NCBI RefSeq assembly: GCF_039538145.1
Contig: NZ_BAABBV010000001.1
Span: forward strand, 558,001 to 622,000
DNA from: Gryllotalpicola daejeonensis
Lineage (GTDB): Bacteria > Actinomycetota > Actinomycetes > Actinomycetales > Microbacteriaceae
DNA: 64,000 nt
Direction of reading: 5' to 3'
Of this stretch, positions 56,819 to 64,000 are shown piece by piece (the stretch's first letter is position 1; each line of letters starts with the position of its first letter). A program made the position numbers and the translations under genes. The notes below the pieces were generated by a model. That model was not told the origin of the DNA. It searched no databases and saw only the letters and a list, made by a program, of their open reading frames with translations.

Positions 56819-57489
56819 CGCACCGCCACCAGATCCTTCAGGTCGGCGAACGTCTTGTCGCCGATGCCCGTCACGTTCTTCAGGTCGTCGACCGAGGCGA
56901 AGCGGCCGTTCTGGGTGCGCCAGTCGATGATGCGCTGCGCCATCGCGGGGCCCACGCGCGGCAGTGTCTCGAGCTGCTCGAGCGTCGCGGCATTGAGGTC
57001 GATCTTCGCCCCGGGCGCCGGAGTGCCGCCTGCCGTCGCTCCGCTGCCGCCGGCTGCCGCAGCCGGCGGCAGCGCCTGGCCCGGCGTCGGAACGAGCACC
57101 TGCTGGCCGTCGGCGAGCACCTGAGCGAGATTGAGCCCCGACTGGTCGGCGCCCGCCGTGAATCCCCCGGCAGCTCCGACCGCGTCGATCACGCGCGCTC
57201 CGTCGGGCAGCTCGTACACGCCGGGCCGCTTGACCTGCCCGAGCACGTGGATCACAACGGATGCCGCCGTCGGCACCGCCGTCGCCGGGGTCACCACGCC
57301 CCCGGGCGAAGGAGTGAGCTCGGCAATCGGCTGCGCTCCCCCACCGCCGCTCACGAGACCCGCCACGACGGCGACCGCCACGCCGAGCACGAGCAGCACG
57401 ATCGCCGCGCCCACGCCGATGCGCCACCGCGTGCCGGCGCGCGCGGACGCCGCCAGCGCTTCCTCTGGCTCGTCGACGGAATCGCTCAC
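56815..57489 (-). CDS. comEA: ComEA-type DNA receptor
   Basis: This 224-residue protein has a cytosolic N-terminus, one span near residues 25-47 (IGVGAAIVLLVLGVAVAVVAGLV) and an extracellular part. An SLBB domain (VVIHVLGQVKRPGVYELPDGARVIDAV near 80-107) comes first. After a Gly/Pro linker, a helix-hairpin-helix pair follows (KIDLNAATLEQLETLPRVGPAMAQRIIDWRTQNGRFASVDDL near 160-200) that binds DNA without sequence preference. It passes DNA to the ComEC channel encoded directly downstream. Confidence 0.92.
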   Translation of the reverse strand: MSDSVDEPEEALAASARAGTRWRIGVGAAIVLLVLGVAVAVVAGLVSGGGGAQPIAELTPSPGGVVTPATAVPTAASVVIHVLGQVKRPGVYELPDGARVIDAVGAAGGFTAGADQSGLNLAQVLADGQQVLVPTPGQALPPAAAAGGSGATAGGTPAPGAKIDLNAATLEQLETLPRVGPAMAQRIIDWRTQNGRFASVDDLKNVTGIGDKTFADLKDLVAVR

Positions 57490-57523
57490 GCCGCGAGGCT
57501 AGGCGGCGCGGCTCACACGCCGA

Positions 57524-57558
57524 CGCGCCCGGCATCCGTTCTGGGGATGCCGGGCGCG
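57524..57558. terminator. Hairpin between leuS and comEA
   Basis: CGCGCCCGGCATCC (57524-57537) and GGATGCCGGGCGCG (57545-57558) make a perfect 14-bp stem with a 7-nt loop in the 110-bp gap after leuS. There is no T-run. It probably ends the leuS transcript on the minus strand. Confidence 0.65.
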
Positions 57559-57599
57559 CCGGGCGACCTGTGCAGGGCGAGAGCCCTCAGGCGACGGGG

Positions 57600-60179
57600 C
57601 TACTGCGGCTTCGTCGCGATGTTGACGAGCTTCGGGGCGCGCACGATCACGTTCACGATCTGCTGGTCGCCCACCGAGCGCTGCACCGCAGCCGACGAGC
57701 GCGCGAGCTGCTCGAGCTCGTCCGCACCGATCTTCGCCGGCACCTCGAACTTGTCGCGCACCTTCCCGTTGACCTGGACGATGGCGGTCACCGTGTCCTC
57801 GACGAGCAGGGTGCGGTCGGCCTTCCGCCACTGCACATTGGCCACCGTCGGCTCGTAGCCGAGCAGCTGCCACATGTCCTCTGCGGTGTACGGGGCGAAC
57901 AGGTTCAGCGACATGGCGACGACCTCGGCCGCCTCGCGCACCGCCGGGTCGGCGGGGCCCGCCCCGGAGTCGATCACCTTGCGCGTCGCGTTGACGAGCT
58001 CGATCAGCCGGGCGACGACGACGTTGAACTTGAACGCCTCGACGAGACCCGGCGCGTCGGCGAGGAAGCGGTGGGTCTGCTTCCGCAGCGCGAGGTCGCC
58101 GTCCTTCCAGATCACGTCGGGCGACGAGGTCACGTCGCGAGCGATGCGCCAGGCGCGCGCCAGGAACTTCGAGGAGCCGGTGGCCGAGACATCCGCCCAG
58201 TCGATGTCATCCTCGGGCGGCCCGGCGAACGCCATCGTGACGCGCAGCGCGTCGGCGCCGTATTCCTTCAGCTGCGACGCGAACTCGACCAGGTTGCCCT
58301 TGCTCTTGCTCATCGCCGAGCCGTCCATGAGCACCTGGCCCTGGTTCAGCAGCGACATGAACGGCTCGGTGAAGTCGACGTAGCCCAGGTCGAACAGCAC
58401 CTTCGTGATGAACCGCGAGTACAGCAGGTGCAGGATCGCGTGCTCGACACCGCCGACGTACTGGTCGACCGGCGCCCACTTGCCGGCCTCGGCCGGGTCG
58501 AAGGCGCGGGTGTCGTCGTTCGCCGACAGGAAGCGCAGGAAGTACCACGACGAGTCGACGAAGGTGTCCATCGTGTCGCTGTCGCGCTTCGCGGGGCCGC
58601 CGCACGACGGGCAGTCCACGTTCACCCAGTCCTCGGCGGCGCCGAGGGGGCTCGACCCCTTCGGCCGCAGGTCGAGCCCTGCGGCATCCGGCAGCTTCAC
58701 CGGCAGCTGGTCCTCGGGAACCGGAACCTCGCCACAGCTCGGGCAGTGGATGATCGGGATCGGCGTGCCCCAGTAGCGCTGACGCGAGATCAGCCAGTCG
58801 CGCAGGCGGTAGTTGCGCGCGGCGCCGCCGATGCCGGCCTGCGCGAGCGCCTCGGTCACCTTCGTGATGGCCGTGTTCTTGCTCAGACCGTTGAACGGCC
58901 CGGAGTTGACCAGGCGGCCCGCGCCCGTGAGCGCCTCACCCGTCTGCTTGGGGTCGGGCAGCACCGGCGGCAGGTCCTCCGGCTCGTCGTCGCCGGTGAT
59001 CACCGGGATCGCCCCGGTGACCGGTGCGTTCACGTCGACGACCACCTTCACGGGCAGGTCGAAGGCACGGGCGAAGTCGAGGTCACGCTGGTCGTGCGCG
59101 GGCACGGCCATGATCGCGCCGTGGCCGTACTCGGCGAGCACGTAGTCTGCAGCCCAGATCGGCAGCCGCTCACCCGTCAGCGGATTCTTCGCGTAGCGGC
59201 CGAGGAAGACGCCGGTCTTCTCGCGCTCCGTCGACAGGCGCTCGATCTCGGTCGCGCCACGCACCTTCTCGAGGTATGCGTTGAACTCGGCCTGGACTTC
59301 AGGGGATGCCCCGGCCGCGAGCTCCTGCGCGAGATCGGAATCCGGCGCGACGACCATGAAGGTCACCCCGTAGAGCGTGTCGGGCCGCGTGGTGTACACC
59401 GACACCGGCTCATCGCGCCCCTCGATCGTGAAGCTCACGTCGGCGCCGACCGACCGGCCGATCCAGTTGCGCTGCATCGTCAGCACGCGCGTGGGCCAAG
59501 TGCCCTCGAGCTGGTTCAGGTCGTCGAGCAGGCGGTCTGCGTAGTCGGTGACACGGAAGTACCACTGCGTCAGCTTCTTCTTCGTGACCAGGAAGCCGCA
59601 GCGCTCACAGTGCCCGTCGATGACCTGCTCGTTCGCGAGCACGGTCTGATCGTTCGGGCACCAGTTGACGCTGCCGTCCTTGCGGTACGCGAGGCCCTTC
59701 TCGTACAGCTTGAGGAACAGCCACTGGTTCCACTTGTAGTACTCGGGGTCGCTCGTGTGCAGCTCGCGCGACCAGTCGAAGCTGGGCGCGTAGATCTTGA
59801 AGGACGCCTTCTGCTGGGCGATGTTGTCGTAGGTCCAGCCGCGCGGGTCGATGCCGCGCTTGATCGCCGCGTTCTCGGCGGGCAGCCCGAAGCTGTCCCA
59901 CCCGATCGGGTGCAGCACGTTGAAGCCCTGCTGCCGCCAGTAGCGCGCCACGATGTCGCCGAAGCCGAACGCCTCGGCGTGACCCATGTGCAGGTCGCCG
60001 GAGGGGTACGGGAACATGTCCAGCACGTACTTGCGCGGCCGGTTGTCGGCCGGGTCGTCGGTCGCGAACGGCTGGAGAGCCTCCCACACGGGAGCCCACT
60101 TGTCCTGGATGGCGGCGAAGTCATAGCGCGCCTCGCGTGCCTCGTCGTTCTCCCGCGTCGCCGTCTGCTCGTCTGCCAC
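57600..60179 (-). CDS. leuS: Leucyl-tRNA synthetase
   Basis: This 859-residue class I synthetase charges tRNA-Leu. The HIGH-type motif is in MFPYPSGDLHMGHAEAFGFGD near residue 55. The CP1 editing domain carries VYTTRPDTLYGVTFMVVAPDS near 265, with its conserved Thr-rich site and Asp. The zinc-containing part has CPSCGEVP and CPSCGGP near 470-515, and the KMSKS motif is AMSKSKGN near 620. Anticodon-binding and C-terminal domains complete the protein. The start is GTG 60179. It stands upstream of comEA with a hairpin between, the usual actinobacterial order. Confidence 0.97.
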   Translation of the reverse strand: MADEQTATRENDEAREARYDFAAIQDKWAPVWEALQPFATDDPADNRPRKYVLDMFPYPSGDLHMGHAEAFGFGDIVARYWRQQGFNVLHPIGWDSFGLPAENAAIKRGIDPRGWTYDNIAQQKASFKIYAPSFDWSRELHTSDPEYYKWNQWLFLKLYEKGLAYRKDGSVNWCPNDQTVLANEQVIDGHCERCGFLVTKKKLTQWYFRVTDYADRLLDDLNQLEGTWPTRVLTMQRNWIGRSVGADVSFTIEGRDEPVSVYTTRPDTLYGVTFMVVAPDSDLAQELAAGASPEVQAEFNAYLEKVRGATEIERLSTEREKTGVFLGRYAKNPLTGERLPIWAADYVLAEYGHGAIMAVPAHDQRDLDFARAFDLPVKVVVDVNAPVTGAIPVITGDDEPEDLPPVLPDPKQTGEALTGAGRLVNSGPFNGLSKNTAITKVTEALAQAGIGGAARNYRLRDWLISRQRYWGTPIPIIHCPSCGEVPVPEDQLPVKLPDAAGLDLRPKGSSPLGAAEDWVNVDCPSCGGPAKRDSDTMDTFVDSSWYFLRFLSANDDTRAFDPAEAGKWAPVDQYVGGVEHAILHLLYSRFITKVLFDLGYVDFTEPFMSLLNQGQVLMDGSAMSKSKGNLVEFASQLKEYGADALRVTMAFAGPPEDDIDWADVSATGSSKFLARAWRIARDVTSSPDVIWKDGDLALRKQTHRFLADAPGLVEAFKFNVVVARLIELVNATRKVIDSGAGPADPAVREAAEVVAMSLNLFAPYTAEDMWQLLGYEPTVANVQWRKADRTLLVEDTVTAIVQVNGKVRDKFEVPAKIGADELEQLARSSAAVQRSVGDQQIVNVIVRAPKLVNIATKPQ

Positions 60180-60248
60180 GTGTGTCCTGTCTTCAGTGCT
60201 GGGATTTCCGGCGCCGGGCGCCGACTATCAAGGTTACCGGAGCATGAC

Positions 60249-60282
60249 GAACGCCCCCTGCGTGAAGCGGCAGGGGGCGTTC
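60249..60282. terminator. Terminator of the osmoprotectant importer operon
   Basis: GAACGCCCCCTGC (60249-60261) pairs with GCAGGGGGCGTTC (60270-60282), a perfect 13-bp stem with an 8-nt loop. It lies 27 bp after the stop of the binding-protein gene, the last gene of the minus-strand operon. No strong T-run is present. Confidence 0.75.
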
Positions 60283-60308
60283 GAGGGATGCCTGGTGAGG
60301 CGCGCTGG

Positions 60309-61262
60309 CTAGAAGCCGTTCGCCTTGACCCACTCCTTGGCGATCTGGTCGGAGGCCTCCTTGTCGTTGTAGCTCTTCTTGAGCATGTCGCTCAGCTGGT
60401 CGGTGGTCAGCTTCGCGGACACCTTGTTGAGCGTGTCCTTCACCTTCGCGCTCGCGACCTTGCTCGAGATGAGCGGGACGACGTTCTGCGCCGCGATGAG
60501 GTGCTGCGGGTCCGCAAGGGTGACGAGGTTGTTCTTCGCGATCGACGGGTCGCTCGAGTAGATGTCGGCGAGCTGGACGGAGCCGTCGAGCAGCGCCTTC
60601 AGCGTGTTGGCGCCGCCGCTGTCGTTGATCGGCGTGAGTGTCGCGCTCACCCCGTAGGTCGACTTGAGACCGGGGATGCCATAGGGACGCGTCGCGAACT
60701 CGGGGTTCGCCGCGACCTTCAGCTCGCCCTTGACGTTCTTCAGGTCGGCGAGGCTCGTGACGTGGTTGTCGTCGCTGAACTTCTTCGTGACGTTGTACGA
60801 GTCGGCGTCCTGCCCGGGGGCCTGGTCGAGCACCTCGGCCTTGCCGGCGTCGAGCTTGCCGCCGCCACCGTTCTTCACCGCCGTCTGAAGCGCCGAGTAA
60901 ACCTCGTCGCTCGAGCTCACCTTGGAGGTCGAGTCGAGGAACTGCAGCAGGTTGCCCGTGTATTCGGGGACTAGCTGGATCTCGTCGTTCTTGAGGGCGG
61001 CGATGTAGCGGTCGCGCTGGCCGATGTTCGCCTTCACGTCGGTCTTCACACCGGCGTCGGAGAGCGCGTCGGCGTAGATGTACGCGAGGATCGCGTTCTC
61101 GGGGAACGCGGCGGAGCCGACCGTGATGGTGCCGGACGAGCCCTTGGAGCCGGAGTCGTTCGACAGCGGGTTGCCGTTGTTGCCGGCGCAGCCCGTGAGC
61201 ACGAGCGCTGCCAGGCTGAGGGCGCCTGCTGCGGCGATCACGCCTTTTCTGGTGCGAGCCAT
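60309..61262 (-). CDS. Glycine betaine/choline-type ABC substrate-binding lipoprotein
   Basis: This 317-residue lipoprotein captures compatible solutes. The signal peptide KGVIAAAGALSLAALVLTGC ends in a lipobox. The body is an OpuCC/ProX-type fold: ITVGSAAFPENAILAYIYADALSDAG near residue 45, LVPEYTGNLLQFL near 97 and ADIYSSDPSIAKNNLVTLADP near 235. The usual aromatic ligand residues are not all evident, so the precise solute is open. It overlaps the permease gene by 25 bp and is the last gene of the operon. Confidence 0.88.
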   Translation of the reverse strand: MARTRKGVIAAAGALSLAALVLTGCAGNNGNPLSNDSGSKGSSGTITVGSAAFPENAILAYIYADALSDAGVKTDVKANIGQRDRYIAALKNDEIQLVPEYTGNLLQFLDSTSKVSSSDEVYSALQTAVKNGGGGKLDAGKAEVLDQAPGQDADSYNVTKKFSDDNHVTSLADLKNVKGELKVAANPEFATRPYGIPGLKSTYGVSATLTPINDSGGANTLKALLDGSVQLADIYSSDPSIAKNNLVTLADPQHLIAAQNVVPLISSKVASAKVKDTLNKVSAKLTTDQLSDMLKKSYNDKEASDQIAKEWVKANGF

Positions 61263-61978
61263 GACGGGTCCTTTCGGGTGGGTGATTGCGTCTTGGTGCG
61301 GATGTCGGCGGTGCGCCCTGCGAGCACCCCTCGGGGGGTGACCAGTCGCTGCACGAGGGCGAAGAGCCCGTCGACCAGCAGCGCCAGCACGATCACAAGA
61401 ATCGAACCAGCCAGGAGCTGCGCGTAATCCTCATTCGGTAATGCGTCGTAAAGAAAGCGGCCGAGACCCCCTAGCGGAAGGAATGCGGCGACCGTCCAGG
61501 TGGCGATCACCTGGAGGCACGCCGAGCGGATGCCACCGACGATCAGCGGCAGCGCCAGCGGTACCTCTACCTGCCAAAGTACGCCGGAACCTGTGAAGCC
61601 CACTGAGCGGGCGGCGTCGACGACCTCGCGGTCGACCGACTCCACGCCGGAGTACGCGCCCGCGATGATGGGTGGCAGGGCGAGGATCACGAGGGCGATG
61701 AGCGGCGGCAGGATGCCGATGCCGAGCCCCAGCGCCAGCAGGATCACGAGGCCCAGGGTCGGCAGCGCGCGCAAGGCGCCCGTGAACGGCACGACCACCT
61801 CGCGGCCGCGGCCGGTGTGGCCGATGAGCAGACCGACGGGCAGCCCGATCGCGATCGCGACGATCAGGGTCAGGCCCGTGTAGCCGAGATGCTCGAGCAG
61901 GCGCTGCGGCACGCCCGTCGCTCCCGACCAGTGCGCGGGGTCGGCAAGCCAGGCGAAGGCCTGCGAGTAGGAGTTCAT
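61238..61978 (-). CDS. Osmoprotectant ABC importer permease (OpuCB-like)
   Basis: This 246-residue permease has six spans and the transport motif DAARSVGFTGSGVLWQVEVPLALPLIVGGIRSACLQVIATWTVAAFL near 118-165, which contacts the ATPase. The N-terminal periplasmic loop (WLADPAHWSGATGVPQRLLEHL) is typical of the OpuC/YehW group. It overlaps the other permease by 4 bp upstream (ATGA) and the binding-protein gene by 25 bp downstream. The two permeases probably form the heteromeric channel. Confidence 0.9.
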   Translation of the reverse strand: MNSYSQAFAWLADPAHWSGATGVPQRLLEHLGYTGLTLIVAIAIGLPVGLLIGHTGRGREVVVPFTGALRALPTLGLVILLALGLGIGILPPLIALVILALPPIIAGAYSGVESVDREVVDAARSVGFTGSGVLWQVEVPLALPLIVGGIRSACLQVIATWTVAAFLPLGGLGRFLYDALPNEDYAQLLAGSILVIVLALLVDGLFALVQRLVTPRGVLAGRTADIRTKTQSPTRKDPSWLAPEKA

Positions 61979-62675
61979 GCGCTCACCGCCTCCGCGGCAG
62001 CGAGTCGGGCATCACGCGAGATCCGCTGCCGCCGCGTCCACGGCATGAGCCAGCGGCCCAGCAGCACGAGCAGCACGTCGAAGACGAGCGCGATGATGAC
62101 GGTGCCGATGATGCCGACCCACACCTCGGTGAGGTAGGCGCGCTGATAGCCGTCGATGAAGAAGAACCCGAGGCTGTTGACGCCGATGACCGAGCCGATG
62201 GTCACGAGAGACACCGTGCTGACCGACACGACCCGCAGGCCCGCGAGCAGCACCGGCCCCGCGAGCGGCAGCTCGACGCCGAAGAAGCGACGCGCGGTGC
62301 CGTAGCCCATGGCCGACGCCGACAGCTTGACGTCGGACGACACCGCCGCCAACCCGTCGGCCGTCGTGCGCACCATGAGGGCCACGGCGTAGAGCGTGAG
62401 CGCGATCTCGACGTTGAGCGGGTCGAGGATGCGCGTTCCGATGAGCGACGGAAGCAGCGCGAACAGCGGCAGCGACGGCACCGCGTAGAGGATGCCCGCC
62501 ACCGTCAGCAGCACGGGCCGGATCGCGCGCAGCACGCCGGGTGAGAACGCGAAGCGGTTGGCCACCCACCCCAGCGGCACCGAGATCGCGAAGCCGATCA
62601 CGATCGGCGGAATAGACAGCCAGATGTGTGCCAGGCCGTATTCCGAGACCTGGCTCCAGTTGGTGACGACCCAGT

Positions 62676-62679
<4 letters not shown>
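61975..62679 (-). CDS. Osmoprotectant ABC importer permease (OpuCD-like)
   Basis: This 234-residue permease has about six spans, starting HIWLSIPPIVIGFAISVPLGWVANRF. The conserved segment is VKLSASAMGYGTARRFFGVELPLAGPVLLAGLRVVSVSTVSLVTIGSVIG near 135-185. It ends with a short basic tail. It overlaps the ATPase gene by 4 bp and the second permease by 4 bp, so the three are tightly coupled. It is the usual first permease of an OpuC-type osmoprotectant uptake system. Confidence 0.9.
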
Positions 62680-63419
<740 letters not shown>

Positions 63420-63492
63420 CGCTCAATACGACCACGCACCACCGACACTGGCAACGTCCGCCGCAATACGGGTACACGCCCCGCGACCCGCG

Positions 63493-64000
63493 TCAGCTGT
63501 AATAGCGGCTCAGATAGGCGCCGATGACGGCCCGCGCCTCGGTGATGTAGCGCTCGTCGCCGTCGCTCGAGGCGATGAAGGCCCGCCCGACCAGGGCGTC
63601 GCCGATCTCGACGGCGATGCCCAGGCGGAACTCGAGCTCCTCGCCGGCGGGAAGGCCGAAGTTCTCGGAGAGCACCTCGGCGAGACCGTGCGAGAACGGC
63701 ACCGTCTCGCCCGCGAACTCACCGGTCGCCTCGTTGCCGCGCTCGTCGTCGGCGAAGCGGATGATGCGGAAGCCGGGCTCATCGCGGTACATGCGCACGG
63801 TCGCGTCGATCGAGCAGTCGACGGCCTCGAGCCAGGTGGCGGGCTTCACCTCTTCGATGCGCTGCACCACGGCGAGGCGGAAGCGGCCGATGGCTCGCTC
63901 GCGCAGCCCCTGCAGCAGCGCGATGCGGTCCGGGAAGTACCGGTAGACCGTTCCGATCGAGGCGTCGGCGCGCTCGGCGACCATCGCGGTCGTCAGGCGG
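63493..64000 (-). CDS. TetR-family regulator, 5' end outside window
   Basis: The minus-strand frame runs from the window edge to a stop at 63493, leaving about 168 C-terminal residues. The helix-turn-helix end is visible at once: LTTAMVAERADASIGTVYRYFPDRIALLQGLRERA. The remaining residues are helical, as in TetR ligand domains (DERGNEATGEFAGETVPFSHGLAEVL and FRLGIAVEIGDALVG). The first 20 to 30 residues lie to the right of the window. It lies 73 bp upstream of the OpuCA-like gene on the same strand, so it is a candidate regulator of that operon. Confidence 0.88.
   Translation of the reverse strand, partial: RLTTAMVAERADASIGTVYRYFPDRIALLQGLRERAIGRFRLAVVQRIEEVKPATWLEAVDCSIDATVRMYRDEPGFRIIRFADDERGNEATGEFAGETVPFSHGLAEVLSENFGLPAGEELEFRLGIAVEIGDALVGRAFIASSDGDERYITEARAVIGAYLSRYYS

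Noticed and set aside
57570..60974. A very long plus-strand reading frame opposite leuS and the binding-protein gene
   Set aside because: It mirrors leuS, whose motifs are complete. Long antisense frames are expected at this GC content, and its composition (Arg, Val, His, Asp rich) is typical of such shadows.

Overview
The window is a stretch of a high-GC actinobacterial chromosome, most likely a member of the Microbacteriaceae. The grounds are the gene content and order: a minus-strand block runs leuS-comEA-comEC-holA, lepA-hemW, hrcA-dnaJ-rsmE-HIT-phoH-ybeY-CNNM-era, leuA-recO-uppS and dusB-dgt-dnaG, with GTG and TTG starts and many ATGA/GTGA stop-start overlaps. I cannot name the genus.

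Positions 1 to about 11,850 are the integrase-proximal end of a temperate siphophage prophage. Its late genes run on the minus strand from about 6,705 to the left edge: three small proteins (two zinc-ribbon-like), HNH nuclease, small and large terminase, portal, prohead protease, HK97-fold capsid, connector and a tail protein cut by the window. A divergent 446-bp gap (6,706-7,151) carries six copies of the octamer TTAGGACG around an AT-rich tract. It looks like a replication origin and faces a plus-strand replication operon ending in a primase-helicase. A lysogeny module follows: a lipoprotein, a tRNA-like element, an unknown small protein and a tyrosine integrase. The integrase points at the 3' end of a tRNA with a CAU anticodon, the probable attachment site. 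The capsid gene is separated from the protease by a single in-frame TGA where relatives have Trp, so the prophage is either crippled or uses stop-codon readthrough.

From 11,845 to 30,000 the chromosome holds a GT4 glycosyltransferase, a DMT-type membrane protein, peptide deformylase, tRNA-Asn, a peptide ABC importer operon, dnaG-dgt-dusB, YbaK deacylase, small membrane proteins, a FrnE-type oxidoreductase with a tiny cysteine-pair gene attached, a GNAT protein, a DUF402 protein, uppS and recO. From 30,000 to 40,000 come a TRIC-type channel, a methyltransferase and a regulator-protease module: an XRE regulator ending in LAA faces a two-gene clpP operon, and a TCTGC-N5-GCAGA dyad lies upstream of both. 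Next are leuA with a Leu-rich leader peptide, and a two-component system with an FtsX-type ABC exporter.

From 39,700 to 57,500 lies the conserved block for ribosome assembly, translation and stress (era, ybeY, phoH, rsmE, dnaJ, hrcA with CIRCE, hemW, lepA, rpsT), followed by holA and comEC/comEA. leuS, an osmoprotectant ABC importer operon and a TetR regulator cut by the right edge finish the window.
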